A stretch of 64,000 nt of DNA from Streptomyces sp. SKN60 (GCF_026236535.1 NZ_JAHTMW010000018.1:1-64000); one strand, 5' to 3'. Shown: positions 34,319 to 43,764, numbered from the stretch's first letter. Notes: a model not told the origin generated them from the sequence alone. Translations and numbers: made by a program.

Positions 34319-35746
34319 ATGACCTCCGCCGTCATCGTCGGCGGCGGGCCCAACGGGCTCACCGCCGCGGCCCTCCTCGCGAAGGAGGGTCTGGACGTCA
34401 CGCTTCTGGAGGCCGCGGACGAGGTCGGCGGCGGCACCCGCAGCCACGAGGCCATCGTCCCCGGGCTGCTGCACGACCATTGCTCGGCCATCCATCCGAT
34501 GGCCGTCACCTCCCCGGCGCTGCGGGCGCTCGGCCTCGAACGGCACGGCCTGCGCTGGCGGACGGCGGAGGTCGACTGCGCCCATCCGCTCGACGACGGC
34601 AGCGCCGGGGTGCTGCTGCGTTCCGTCGAGGAGACCGCCCGTCTGCTCGGAGGCAATGACGGCGGCCGCTACCGTGCGCTGTTCGCCGCCTCGGTACGGG
34701 CCTGGGACGCGCTCGCCGAGGACACGATGGGGCCGCTGCTGCGGGTCCCGGCGCACCCGCTGCTGGTCGCCCGCTTCGGTCTGCCGACCGCGCTGCCGGC
34801 CACGGTCCTCGCCCGGCTCTTCAGCTCCCCGCAGGCGCGGGCGCTGTGGGCGGGCGTGGCGGCCCACAACTTCCGTCCGCTGTCCCGCCCCTTCACCTCG
34901 GCGATCCCGCTGGGCATCCTCACCGCCGGGCACGCGGCCGGCTGGGCGGTGGCGGAAGGCGGCTCGCGGTCCATCGCCGATGCGCTGGCGGGCGCGTTGC
35001 GGGCTTACGGCGGCGTGGTCCGGACGGGGGTGCGCATCACCGACGCCGCGCAGATCCCGCCCGCCGACGTGACGCTGCTCGACCTCGATCCGGGCCAGGT
35101 CGCCGCCCTCTACGGTGACCGGCTGCCGGGGCGGGTACGGCGGGCGTACCGGCGTTTCCGGCGGGCGCCGGGCGCCTTCAAGCTCGACCTGGCCGTCGAG
35201 GGCGGAGTGCCCTGGACGAACGAGCCGTCCCGCCGCGCCGTCACCGTCCACCTCGGCGGCCCGCTCGCCGAAGTGGCCGGTGCCGAGCGGGAGGTGGTGG
35301 CCGGGCGGATGCCGGAGCGGCCCTTCGTGCTTGTCGGCCAGCAGTATCTGGCCGACCCCTCGCGCTCGGCGGGCGACGTGCACCCCGTGTTCACGTACGC
35401 CCATGTGCCGCACGGGTACGACGGGGACGCGACCGAGGCGATCCTCGGGCAGCTGGAGCGGTTCGCGCCCGGTGTCCGTGAACGGGTCGTGGGCATGCGG
35501 GTCACCCGGCCCGCGGATTTCGCCGCCGGCAACCCCAACTTCACCGGCGGCGACATCATCACCGGGGCCAAGACGATCCCGCAACTGCTGCTCGGCCCGC
35601 GTCCGGCGTTCGACCCGTACGCCACCGGTGTGCCCGGCGTGTTCCTGTGCTCGGCGGCCACTCCGCCCGGTCCCGGGGCGCACGGCTTGTGCGGTGCGGG
35701 GGCGGCGGCGTCCGCGCTGCGCCACCTCGGGGCCGGGCCCGCGTGA
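34319..35746 (+). CDS. FAD-dependent oxidoreductase, phytoene desaturase-like
   Basis: 475 residues. The dinucleotide-binding motif opens the protein: TSAVIVGGGPNGLTAAALLA, followed by EAADEVGGGTRSHE. The C-terminal FAD motif is GVPGVFLCSAATPPGPGAHG. This pattern fits the NAD(P)/FAD family containing phytoene desaturases and amine oxidases (as in the COG1233 group). The substrate is unknown; no carotenoid genes lie nearby. Confidence 0.83.
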   Translation: MTSAVIVGGGPNGLTAAALLAKEGLDVTLLEAADEVGGGTRSHEAIVPGLLHDHCSAIHPMAVTSPALRALGLERHGLRWRTAEVDCAHPLDDGSAGVLLRSVEETARLLGGNDGGRYRALFAASVRAWDALAEDTMGPLLRVPAHPLLVARFGLPTALPATVLARLFSSPQARALWAGVAAHNFRPLSRPFTSAIPLGILTAGHAAGWAVAEGGSRSIADALAGALRAYGGVVRTGVRITDAAQIPPADVTLLDLDPGQVAALYGDRLPGRVRRAYRRFRRAPGAFKLDLAVEGGVPWTNEPSRRAVTVHLGGPLAEVAGAEREVVAGRMPERPFVLVGQQYLADPSRSAGDVHPVFTYAHVPHGYDGDATEAILGQLERFAPGVRERVVGMRVTRPADFAAGNPNFTGGDIITGAKTIPQLLLGPRPAFDPYATGVPGVFLCSAATPPGPGAHGLCGAGAAASALRHLGAGPA

Positions 35747-35759
35747 CGGAGCGGGGCCG

Positions 35760-35797
35760 CTCCGGCCGTACGGTTCCTGGCACCCGTACGGCCGGAG
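35760..35797. terminator. 14-bp hairpin between convergent genes
   Basis: CTCCGGCCGTACGG (35760-35773) and CCGTACGGCCGGAG (35784-35797) are fully complementary with a 10-nt loop. Confidence 0.7.
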
Positions 35798-35819
35798 TGG
35801 CCCGGTGGGCCGGCCTCGC

Positions 35820-37286
35820 TCAGGAGGCGGGCACCTCGTCGACGAAGGTCGTGCCGGCGCTGCGCAGGGCGGCGATCTTCGCGGTGACCTGGGCCGGGGT
35901 GAGGACCTGGTCCTTGACGTGCAGGACGTAGTCGACCTGCTGGTCGTAGGCGCGCGGCGTGGTGGACGGCTGGCCGTTGAGGTCGATCAGCCACTGGTTG
36001 AAGTTGATGGACATGGGTCGTTCGGGCAGGTAGGCGGCGTCGTGGGTGCCGAAGACGGCGCCGTCGATGTAGTAGGTGATCCTGCTGTCGTCGATGGTGA
36101 CGACGAGGTCGTGCCAGCCGGCGAAGCTCTGCCGGCTCTCGCTGTGCTGATTGACGGCCTGCCAGGGGTCGGGGTTGTAGGTCTCCCAGGAGGTCGTGTA
36201 CAGGATGTTCGCGGGCTCGCCCCAGCCGCCGTTGGGCAGGTACTCGAAGTCGTACTCGGCGTAGTCGTCGGCCATCGGGGCCTTGAGGTCGTTGATGGTG
36301 AAGAAGGTCTGGACGATGCGGTCGCCGTCGGGGCCGTACTTGGGCGCGTCGGAGAACTTCACCCGGGCCGCGTAGGTGCCGTTCTTGAACTTCGTGGCCT
36401 TGGTGAGGACTTCGGTGTGGGTCGTGGTGGAGCCGGTGCCGGCGCTGGAGGTCTCCAGGTTCATCACCGTGTTGCCGCTCTGGTTGACGAAGGTGACCTT
36501 GGACGGGTCCCAGGTGGCGCCGGGGACGCCGGGGCCGCCGGAGTTGGAGCGCACGTTCCAGCCGTGGCCGGCGAGGGCGGGGTCGGTGTGCGAGGTGTAG
36601 GAGAAGTCGTCGAAGAGGGTCTGGCCGCCGCCGGTGGGCGGGTCGGTCGGGGTCGGCGGGTCGGTGGGGGTGGGCGGGTCGGTCGGCTCGTTCCCGGCGG
36701 GGGCGGTGCCCCATACGTTCGTGCCGGCGATCTGCGCGGTGACCTTGGTCCAGTCGGCGTAGGCGAGCTGGGTGCCGCTGAAGGAGTAGTCGTCGCTCTG
36801 GGTCAGGGTCTGCCAGGTGGACTGGTAGAAGCGCAGCTGCATGTCGCCGGTGTCGGCGCCGGGGGCGAGGGTGCCGGCCCCCGGGGTGAAGCCGATCTCC
36901 AGGTAGCGGTCGGCCGTGGGAGTCGGGTTCGCGAGCGTGCCGAAGGTGCCCGTGATGACGGAGCAGCCCTTGACCGCCCAGGAGCAGGCGAAGCGGTAGG
37001 TGGCGGTCGGGGAGTCGGCCTTGAAGTAGTAGCGGATCTTGACCTGGATCAGCTGGACGGTGGTGCTGCCGGTGTTGCGCAGCTTGAGCCACGGCTCGGT
37101 CTGGTCGGCGGTGGCGCCGGCGGCGCTGGTGCGGTACTGGACGGCGAGGCCGTCGCCCGAGGCGGCGGAGGCGGACGCGGTGGTGAGGGGCAGGGTGGCC
37201 AGGGCGGCGCTGCCGACGAGGGCGGTGAGGGCGAGGGCCGCCCGGGTGCTGCGGCTGGTGGTACGGCTGGTGCTACGGGTACTCAT
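35820..37286 (-). CDS. Secreted CBM3-GH16 glycoside hydrolase-like protein
   Basis: 488 residues: signal peptide (about 1-42), a CBM3-type module at about 44-190 (LAVQYRTSAAGATADQTEPW, QVKIRYYFKADSP), a Pro-Thr linker (TDPPTPTDPPTPTDPP), then a concanavalin-like domain. That domain carries ADDYAEYDFEYLPNGGWGEP, an E-x-D-x-x-E-like pattern as in GH16 enzymes that cut beta-glucans or related polymers. Linkage specificity cannot be read. It lies downstream of the GH20 gene in the same direction, with an 86-bp gap. Confidence 0.85.
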   Translation of the reverse strand: MSTRSTSRTTSRSTRAALALTALVGSAALATLPLTTASASAASGDGLAVQYRTSAAGATADQTEPWLKLRNTGSTTVQLIQVKIRYYFKADSPTATYRFACSWAVKGCSVITGTFGTLANPTPTADRYLEIGFTPGAGTLAPGADTGDMQLRFYQSTWQTLTQSDDYSFSGTQLAYADWTKVTAQIAGTNVWGTAPAGNEPTDPPTPTDPPTPTDPPTGGGQTLFDDFSYTSHTDPALAGHGWNVRSNSGGPGVPGATWDPSKVTFVNQSGNTVMNLETSSAGTGSTTTHTEVLTKATKFKNGTYAARVKFSDAPKYGPDGDRIVQTFFTINDLKAPMADDYAEYDFEYLPNGGWGEPANILYTTSWETYNPDPWQAVNQHSESRQSFAGWHDLVVTIDDSRITYYIDGAVFGTHDAAYLPERPMSINFNQWLIDLNGQPSTTPRAYDQQVDYVLHVKDQVLTPAQVTAKIAALRSAGTTFVDEVPAS

Positions 37287-37372
37287 CCGGCGTTTCCTTT
37301 CGTTCTTCGTTCGCTCCCGCGCTCCGCGGGAGGGGTCGTGGGGGTGTGCGGGTGGAGCGGCGGGACGTTTCG

Positions 37373-38983
37373 TCATGCGGGGGTGTGCGCCGGCCGGTTC
37401 GGGAGCGTGTCGTGCGGGACGCCGAGTGCGGTGAGCCGCGCCCGGTGGCCGTCGAGCCGGGTCCGGAAGTCCCGCCAGTCGCCGGTGGGGGCCCACGCCC
37501 GCTCGGCGAGGGCGCACAGGCGGGGGTAGGTGAGGTACTCGATGTGCTCGGGTGTGGGCACGAACTCGGTCCACAGCTGGCCCTGGGTGCCCAGGACCCT
37601 CCCGGCGAGCGGCGGCTCGCCGGCCGGCGGGACGAGGTCGACGCCGTACACGCTCCGCAGGTCCAGGGTGTGGCCCGGCTGCGCGGGGGGTTCCCCGGGG
37701 CCGGGGCCGCGTGCGTAGTCGAAGTAGGTCGAGCGGTGGTCGGCGTGGATGACGTCGTGTCCCCGGCGGGCCGCCGCCCAGGCGTGTCGTGGCGTACGCC
37801 AGCTGATCACGGTGCAGGTCAGGGGCAGGGTGGTGGCGTCCTCGGCCCAGGCGACCGGGCGCCGGCCGGCCCGTACGACATGGTCGGCCATGCCGGCCAT
37901 GAACCAGCTGTGCAGCTCCCGCGGGCCGGACAGCCCTTCCCGTGCGGCGCGGGCGACGGCGGCCGGGCTGGACTCCCATTCCGCCGTGGGGACTTCGTCG
38001 CCGCCGATGTGGATGTACGGGGAGGGGAAGAGGTCCATCACCTCGTCGAGGACGGTGCGGAAGAAGTCGAGGACGTGGTCGTCGACGCCGAGCACATTGG
38101 GGCAGACGCCCCAGTGCGTCCACACATCGAGGCGCGTGTCCGGGTGGTTGCCCAGTTCGGGGTAGGCGGCGAGCGCGGCCCGTACGTGCCCGGGCACCCC
38201 GACCTCGGGTACCACCGTGACACCGCGTGCGGCGGCGTAGGCGACCAGGCCGGCGAGTTCGGCGCGGGTGTACGAGCCGCCGTGCGGACGTCCGTCGAAG
38301 TGCTCGCTGCCGACGGGGCCGACCATCGACTGTGCGCGCCGGCCGCCGATCTCGGTGAGCCGGGGGTAGGCGTCGACCGGCATCCGCCAGCCCTGGTCGT
38401 CGGTGAGGTGCAGCTGGAGGACGTTGAGCTTGTGCAGGGCGAGGAGGTCGACGAAGCGGCGCAGGTAGGACACGGGCTGGAAGTGGCGGGCGACGTCGAG
38501 CAGCATGCCGCGCCAGGGGTGCGCGGGTACGTCCGTGATCTCCACGCCCGGCAGCTCGGCGCCCCGCCCGGCCCGCTGCCCGGCCCGCTGCTCCGCCCCT
38601 TGCCCGTACGGCACCGACAGGGCTTCGTACGGCAGGAGCTGACGTACCGTCTGGACGCCGCGCAGCAGTCCGGTCGGGCGGGCGGCGCGCATGAGCACTC
38701 CGCCGGAGCTGACGGTCAGTCCGTACCCCTCCTCCCCCAGGGCCGTCAGGGCCGGATCGAGGGCGAGGACGAAGGCGCCGTCCTCGGCGTGCTCCAGGCG
38801 GCCCGGTCCGGTGACGGGCGCGAGGTACGTGCGCAGCAGGTCGGCCGCGCCTTCGGCGCCGGGGGCGACGCGCAGCCGCGTGGTGTGGTCGAGGTGGAAT
38901 CGGCCGGGGCGGGCGGCGAGCCGGCTCGGGCGGGGGACGAGGGCGCGATCGGGGCGTGGGGGTGCGGGGTTGAGCAGGTCCAC
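37373..38983 (-). CDS. Beta-N-acetylhexosaminidase, GH20
   Basis: 536 residues without an obvious signal peptide, so probably cytoplasmic. It removes N-acetylhexosamine from chito-oligosaccharides. Visible marks: GMLLDVARHFQPVSYLRRF, LHLTDDQGWRMP, VPEVGVPGHVRAAL and the catalytic Asp-Glu pair in SPYIHIGGDEVPT (near residue 328). A short repeat (GAEQRAGQRAGRGAEL) interrupts the N-terminal half. It follows the ABC importer genes at 83 bp, in the position held by dasD in the das system. Confidence 0.92.
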   Translation of the reverse strand: MDLLNPAPPRPDRALVPRPSRLAARPGRFHLDHTTRLRVAPGAEGAADLLRTYLAPVTGPGRLEHAEDGAFVLALDPALTALGEEGYGLTVSSGGVLMRAARPTGLLRGVQTVRQLLPYEALSVPYGQGAEQRAGQRAGRGAELPGVEITDVPAHPWRGMLLDVARHFQPVSYLRRFVDLLALHKLNVLQLHLTDDQGWRMPVDAYPRLTEIGGRRAQSMVGPVGSEHFDGRPHGGSYTRAELAGLVAYAAARGVTVVPEVGVPGHVRAALAAYPELGNHPDTRLDVWTHWGVCPNVLGVDDHVLDFFRTVLDEVMDLFPSPYIHIGGDEVPTAEWESSPAAVARAAREGLSGPRELHSWFMAGMADHVVRAGRRPVAWAEDATTLPLTCTVISWRTPRHAWAAARRGHDVIHADHRSTYFDYARGPGPGEPPAQPGHTLDLRSVYGVDLVPPAGEPPLAGRVLGTQGQLWTEFVPTPEHIEYLTYPRLCALAERAWAPTGDWRDFRTRLDGHRARLTALGVPHDTLPNRPAHTPA

Positions 38984-39065
38984 GGGACTGTGTCTCCCGG
39001 AGTTCGACGGGGCGCGGGGCGGGCGGGGGTGATGCGGAGGTGCCGGACAGGCCCTGGCTGTCGGC

Positions 39066-39947
39066 CTAGCCCTTGACTCCTCCGGCGGTCAGGCCGGAGG
39101 TCACATGGCGCTGCAGGGCGAGGAAGACGATCAGCGCGGGCAGTGCGAAGAGCGTGGAGGCCGCCATGGTGGCGCCCCAGTCCGTGCCGAAGGTCGTCTG
39201 GAAAGAGGAGAGCCAGACGGGCAGGGTGCGGCTGTCCTGCTGCTTGATGATGAGGAAGTTGGCGTAGGTGAACTCGTTCCAGGCGGTGATGAATCCGAAG
39301 AGCGAGGTGGCCATCAGGCCGGGGGCGAGCAGCGGGAACGCGACCCGGCGGAAGGCGCCCACCCGGGTGCAGCCGTCGACCTGCGCCGCCTCTTCCAGTT
39401 CGGGTGGGATGCCGGCGATGAAGCCGCGGAGGACCACCACGGTGAACGGCAGGGTGATCATGAAGTAGATCAGGGTGAGCGTGGGCAGCCGGTCGAGCAT
39501 GCCGGTGTCGCGGGAGATGATGTAGATGGGGATGATCAGTGACTCCCACGGCGCCATCTGGGCGATGAACACCGCCAGCATGAACTGCCTGCGGCCGCGC
39601 CAGCGCAGCCTCGCGACCGCGTACGCCGCGCCGAGGCCGACGACCAGGGCAAGGAGTACGGCGCCGAGGGTGACCAGGATGCTGTTGCGCCAGAAGAGGG
39701 CGAAGTGGTCGGCCCGGACCGCCGCGCGGAAGTGGTCGAGGGTCCATTCCGAGGGGATGAGGCGGGGTTCGTAGGACTGGATGTCCCGGGACGGCTTGAG
39801 GGCGGTGGTGACCATCCAGTACACGGGGAAGAGGCAGATCGCCACGGTCAGCGTGGCCGACGCGTAAAGCGGGATCCGGCGCAGGGCGCGTCGCGGGGCG
39901 GACCTGCGGGTGGTGGGCACAGGGGTCACAGCGGTCACGGTGGTCAC
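39066..39947 (-). CDS. Sugar ABC transporter permease (MalG/DasC type)
   Basis: 293 residues from a GTG that overlaps the upstream stop by 4 bp. Six hydrophobic segments; the inner-membrane EAA loop is visible as ELEEAAQVDGCTRVGAFRRV. It forms the channel with the permease at 39944. Like other actinomycete sugar importers it lacks its own ATPase gene here and probably uses the shared MsiK. Confidence 0.9.
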   Translation of the reverse strand: MTTVTAVTPVPTTRRSAPRRALRRIPLYASATLTVAICLFPVYWMVTTALKPSRDIQSYEPRLIPSEWTLDHFRAAVRADHFALFWRNSILVTLGAVLLALVVGLGAAYAVARLRWRGRRQFMLAVFIAQMAPWESLIIPIYIISRDTGMLDRLPTLTLIYFMITLPFTVVVLRGFIAGIPPELEEAAQVDGCTRVGAFRRVAFPLLAPGLMATSLFGFITAWNEFTYANFLIIKQQDSRTLPVWLSSFQTTFGTDWGATMAASTLFALPALIVFLALQRHVTSGLTAGGVKG

Positions 39948-40873
39948 AGGTGCTCCCCTTCCTGGCGGAACAGTTGGCGGAAGTAGAGGACGAGGACGCC
40001 GCTCATGAGCAGGACGGTGACCATGGAGGCGGCCGATCCCAGGTCGTAGCGCTGGTTGGCGAGTGCGGTCTGTACGGCGTACACCGGCAGGATCGTGGTC
40101 GCGTCGCCCGGCCCGCCCCGGGTCATCACCCAGATCTGGACGAAGGCCTTGAAGGTCCAGATCACCTCCAGGGAGACCACCAGCATGAAGATCGGTCTCA
40201 CCAGGGGGAAGGTCACGGAGCGGAAGATCCGCAGGGCGCCGGCGCCGTCGAGGCGGGCGGATTCGTAGAGCTCCTCGGGCACGGTGGTGAGGGCCGAGTA
40301 GAGGGTGATGGCGGCGAACGGCACCGACTGCCAGACGATGAGGACGACCAGGATGGTGAACGCGGCGGTGCCGTCGGCGAACCAGGTGTAGCCCTCGAAG
40401 GAGGTGAAGCCGAGGTCGGTGAGGGTTTCGTTGACGATGCCGAACTCGGAGTGGAACAGCCACTGGAAGACGGTGGTGGCGGCCACGACCGGCACCGCCC
40501 ACACCAGGACCAGCGAGCTCAGGACCACGGCCCTGCCTGTCCTGCCGAGCCGTTCGATCATCAGGGCGACCAGGGTGGAGAGGATCACGATGGTGACGAC
40601 GTTGACGGCCATGAAGAGGAAGGTGCGGCGGACGACGGCCCAGAATCTGGGGTCGGTCCACAGGGTCTGGTAGTTGCGCAGACCCACGAACTCGGCGTCG
40701 CCTCTGATCAGTTCGCGCAGCCGGAAGTCCTGGAAGGAGATGAGCAGGGCGCGGCCGAACGGATAGAGCAGGAGGTAGAGCATGCCCAGGACCGCCGGTG
40801 CGATCAGCAGGTAGGGGCCGAGGGTGAGGGGGCGTCTGCGGGGCACGCGCCGGGAGGACCTGGCGGCGGGCAT
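39944..40873 (-). CDS. Sugar ABC transporter permease (MalF/DasB type)
   Basis: 309 residues with about six hydrophobic segments. The EAA loop reads EELYESARLDGAGALRIFRS. It begins 3 bp after the binding-protein stop and its own stop overlaps the next gene, so the three importer genes form one operon. Confidence 0.9.
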   Translation of the reverse strand: MPAARSSRRVPRRRPLTLGPYLLIAPAVLGMLYLLLYPFGRALLISFQDFRLRELIRGDAEFVGLRNYQTLWTDPRFWAVVRRTFLFMAVNVVTIVILSTLVALMIERLGRTGRAVVLSSLVLVWAVPVVAATTVFQWLFHSEFGIVNETLTDLGFTSFEGYTWFADGTAAFTILVVLIVWQSVPFAAITLYSALTTVPEELYESARLDGAGALRIFRSVTFPLVRPIFMLVVSLEVIWTFKAFVQIWVMTRGGPGDATTILPVYAVQTALANQRYDLGSAASMVTVLLMSGVLVLYFRQLFRQEGEHL

Positions 40874-40876
40874 GGG

Positions 40877-42148
40877 TCAGGAACCGCTGTTCAGGGTGGT
40901 GGTGATGGACCGGGACGCCTTGGCGGCCTCGGACTTCGCGTCGCGGCCGATGAGCACGGCGGTCATGTAGTCCTTGATGGGGTTCTTGGCCTCGACCGCC
41001 GCCCACTGCGGGGTGTTGGGCGTGGCGTGTCCGTTGACGGCGCCGATCGCCATGGCCGCCGCGCCGGGGTCGGAGCCGACGGCGGCCGCCAGGTTGGTCT
41101 TGTTGGGGACGTAGCTCATCGCCAGGGCGAGCTTCTTCTGCCACTCCTCGCCGGTGAGCTCCTTGAGGAAGGTGTAGGCCTCCTTCTGATGCGCGGCGAC
41201 GGCGGGCACGACGAGGTCGGAGCCGCCGGTGAACACGGCGCCCGGGGTGTCGGCGGTCTTGCCGGGGATGGGGAAGAAGCCCAGCTTGCCCTTGAGGGCG
41301 GGGTTGCTCTGGGTGATGACGTTGGCTCCGCCGGGGGCGGCGATGACCTGGGCGATCTGTCCCTTGGCCACGACCTCGGCCTGGAGCGGGCGGGACTCGT
41401 CGGAGTCCTTGGGGCCCTTGCCGAGGGCCTGGAGCCGCTTGTAGAACTCCATGGCGCGGAGCGCTTCGGGGCTGTCGAGGCCGCCCTTCCAGGCGCTGCC
41501 GTCCTGGACGGCGAGGTCGCCGCCCTCGTCCCAGACGAAGCCGGCGAGGGTGAACCAGTTCTGGCCGGGGAGGTAGATGCCCTGCGTGCCGTTGCTGTTG
41601 AGCTTCTCGGTGGCGGCGAGCCACTGGTCACGTGTCTTGATCTTCGTGGCGTCGATGCCCGCCTGCTGGAACAGGTCGGTGCGGTAGATGACGACGCGGT
41701 TGGCGGCGTAGTACGGGATGCCGTACTGCCGGCCCTCCCAGGCTCCGGGTTCGGCGAGGCCCTTGAGCCAGAACTCGCCGCCGAGTTCGGTGACCTTGCC
41801 GGTGAAGTCGGTGAGGCCGCCGCTCTGGGCGTACTGGGCGACCTGGGTGTTGCCGACCTCGATGACGTCGGGGGCGTCGTTGCTGGCCAGGGCGGCGGTG
41901 ACCTTCTCGCCGATGCCCTCCCACTCCTGGATCTGGATCTTGACGTCGATCTCCGGGTGAGCCTTCTCGAAGCCGGCCTCGAACTCCTTCTGGAAGGCCT
42001 CGGACACGCTGTCGCGCATCAGCCAGACGTCGAGGACGGTCGGTCCGCCGGCGTGGTCCTCGGTGTCGCCGCCGCCGGACGCGGAGCAGGCGACGAGTCC
42101 GGTGCTCAGCAGCATGGCGCCGAGCAGGGCAAGGGGGCGGTGCTTCAC
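40877..42148 (-). CDS. Sugar ABC transporter binding lipoprotein, DasA-like
   Basis: 423 residues with a lipoprotein signal ending LVACSAS. The early mature region (TVLDVWLMRDSVSEAFQKEF, QIQEWEGIGEKVTAALASND, APDVIEVGNTQVAQYAQSGG) closely follows my recollection of DasA, the chitobiose-binding protein of Streptomyces. The operon order binding protein, two permeases, GH20 and a divergent GntR regulator also matches das. I infer uptake of N-acetylglucosamine oligomers; another amino sugar or beta-glucoside is possible. Confidence 0.88.
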   Translation of the reverse strand: MKHRPLALLGAMLLSTGLVACSASGGGDTEDHAGGPTVLDVWLMRDSVSEAFQKEFEAGFEKAHPEIDVKIQIQEWEGIGEKVTAALASNDAPDVIEVGNTQVAQYAQSGGLTDFTGKVTELGGEFWLKGLAEPGAWEGRQYGIPYYAANRVVIYRTDLFQQAGIDATKIKTRDQWLAATEKLNSNGTQGIYLPGQNWFTLAGFVWDEGGDLAVQDGSAWKGGLDSPEALRAMEFYKRLQALGKGPKDSDESRPLQAEVVAKGQIAQVIAAPGGANVITQSNPALKGKLGFFPIPGKTADTPGAVFTGGSDLVVPAVAAHQKEAYTFLKELTGEEWQKKLALAMSYVPNKTNLAAAVGSDPGAAAMAIGAVNGHATPNTPQWAAVEAKNPIKDYMTAVLIGRDAKSEAAKASRSITTTLNSGS

Positions 42149-42192
42149 GGTTCACCTCTGGGGAGCCTGAGAACGGGAGGTAAAGTCCGACC

Positions 42193-42385
42193 TGACCAAT
42201 CGGCCGTCGAGTGTTTACCAGTTGGCGCGGGGATGAAGGTGGCATGGACCAATGTCGCCGTCAACCCCCGGAGCAGAGATGACATTTGGGCCAGCGGGGC
42301 GCGGAGAAGCAGCCAGACGGCCAAACGGCCACGGGACCTGCACGACTACTGCAACCTGACCAGCTGACCAGTTATAGTTGACCAG
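42193..42385. promoter_or_regulatory. Five TGACCAG-type repeats between ABC operon and GntR gene
   Basis: TGACCAG occurs at 42357-42363, 42365-42371 and 42379-42385 near the GntR start. TGACCAA (42193-42199) and TTACCAG (42215-42221) lie near the operon start. DasR-type sites read TGGTCTAGACCA; these direct repeats share the ACCA/TGGT half-site. They likely bind the GntR protein at both promoters. Confidence 0.6.
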
Positions 42386-42420
42386 AGAAGCTATCGACCG
42401 ACGACGAACGAGAGCACCGT

Positions 42421-43266
42421 ATGGAGATCGACGCGGCGGCCTCTGGCGCGATGCTCAAGCGCGAGCGGGTCCGTGACGCGATCCTCGAGCTCATCGAGGC
42501 GCGGCGTCCCGGCGACGCCATCCCGTCCGAGCGCGCCCTGTGCTCCGAACTCGGGGTGTCCCGCCCGACCCTGAGGGCGGCGGTCGACGAGCTGGTCGTG
42601 GCGGGGCTGCTCGTGCGCGAGCACGGCCGGGGCATGTTCGTGGCGGCGGAGAAGATCACCCAGGAGCTGGTCTCCGACCAGCACGCCTTCAGCCTGCCGC
42701 GGGCCGGCGGGGTGTGGACCAGCAGGCTGCTCGAGTTCAGCACCCTGCCCGCCGGTGCCCGGGTCAGCCGCAAGCTCCGCATCTCCCCCGCCGCCGAGAT
42801 CCTCTACGTCGCCCGCCTGCGCCTCGTGGACGGCTCCCCCATGGCGATCGAGCACCTGCACGTCCGGGCGGATCTGGCCCCGGGCCTGACCAGTGAGGAA
42901 CTGGAGCAGGGCGACCTCTACGAGCATCTGCGCGACCGGCACGGCCTCCAGGTCGACGAGGCGGTGCAGTCGATCGAGCCCACCGTCGTCACCCGCGCCG
43001 AGGCCGAACTCCTCGACGTGCCCGAGCTCTCCCCCGCACTGCTCTTCGAGCGCCTCACCACGGACACCCGCGGCCGCGCGGTGGAGTACGTGCATTCGCT
43101 CTACCGCGGCGACCGGTACCGGATCGTCTCCCGCCTCACCCTCAGCGCCGGCGATGCGCAGCCCACGGGGAACGAGGGCCACCATCCGGGCATTCCACCG
43201 GGCGACTTCACCGGGGGCGACCCGGTCCCCTTCTCCACCAGGGGCGTCGTGCAGCAGAACGTCTGA
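42421..43266 (+). CDS. GntR-family (HutC type) regulator of the ABC operon
   Basis: 281 residues. The N-terminal winged helix reads AILELIEARRPGDAIPSERA then LGVSRPTLRAAVDELVVAGL. A UTRA ligand domain follows (about 85-235), ending HSLYRGDRYRIVSRL as in DasR-like proteins. It has an extra 40-residue C-terminal tail. It is divergent from the importer; the ligand is probably a phosphorylated amino sugar, by analogy with DasR. Confidence 0.88.
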   Translation: MEIDAAASGAMLKRERVRDAILELIEARRPGDAIPSERALCSELGVSRPTLRAAVDELVVAGLLVREHGRGMFVAAEKITQELVSDQHAFSLPRAGGVWTSRLLEFSTLPAGARVSRKLRISPAAEILYVARLRLVDGSPMAIEHLHVRADLAPGLTSEELEQGDLYEHLRDRHGLQVDEAVQSIEPTVVTRAEAELLDVPELSPALLFERLTTDTRGRAVEYVHSLYRGDRYRIVSRLTLSAGDAQPTGNEGHHPGIPPGDFTGGDPVPFSTRGVVQQNV

Positions 43267-43281
43267 GCGGGGCGGGGTCGG

Positions 43282-43764
43282 TCAGAGGTGGCAGGTCTCG
43301 TCGTAGATCAGGCCGTGCCACCAGCCTCCCCCGCGCCATGTCTGGCGGTACGCGAAGGGGTCGGGCAGCGTCCTGCGCCGCAGCTCCTCGTCCAACTCCG
43401 CCACCAGGGCCGCCAGTTCACGGCGCGCACGGTGCGGCGGGAGCCGGGACAGGACCAGCGCGAGGAGGTCGCGGGCCACTGCCACGTTCTCGCCCCGTTC
43501 GCAGTCGTCGCAGCCGCAGACGGTGCGCCGTGGGTAGAGGGGACTTCCGGGGCGGGCCAGGAATGTCCGGAGGCACTTCAGGGCGATGCGGGTGTCGCCG
43601 AGGCCGAGGCCTTCGTCGCGGGGGCGCCGGGACTCTTCCGCGTGGATCGCGGACACCGTCCGGCCGGAAAGCCGGTCGATCTGCGGGGGCGCGCCGATGC
43701 TCCCGTACATCCGGCGGGGCCTGGTGATCTGGGCGCGGAGCGCGCCGGGCCGCTTACGCGGCAT
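43282..43764 (-). CDS. Hypothetical protein with a Cys motif
   Basis: 160 residues. The middle carries VCGCDDCERGENVAVARDLL, three cysteines in a compact loop that could bind zinc. The C-terminus is aromatic (WRGGGWWHGLIYDETCHL). No known family recognised. Stands between the GntR gene (convergent, 15 bp away) and a hydrolase. Confidence 0.65.
   Translation of the reverse strand: MPRKRPGALRAQITRPRRMYGSIGAPPQIDRLSGRTVSAIHAEESRRPRDEGLGLGDTRIALKCLRTFLARPGSPLYPRRTVCGCDDCERGENVAVARDLLALVLSRLPPHRARRELAALVAELDEELRRRTLPDPFAYRQTWRGGGWWHGLIYDETCHL

Noticed and set aside
35110..37092. 660-codon reverse frame and 804-codon + frame over the GH16 region
   Set aside because: Arg/Pro-rich or Gly/Val-rich shadows of the oxidoreductase and GH16 genes.
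39950..42367. 805-codon + frame opposite the ABC importer genes
   Set aside because: Antisense to three well-supported transporter genes; no domain-like sequence and no ribosome site.
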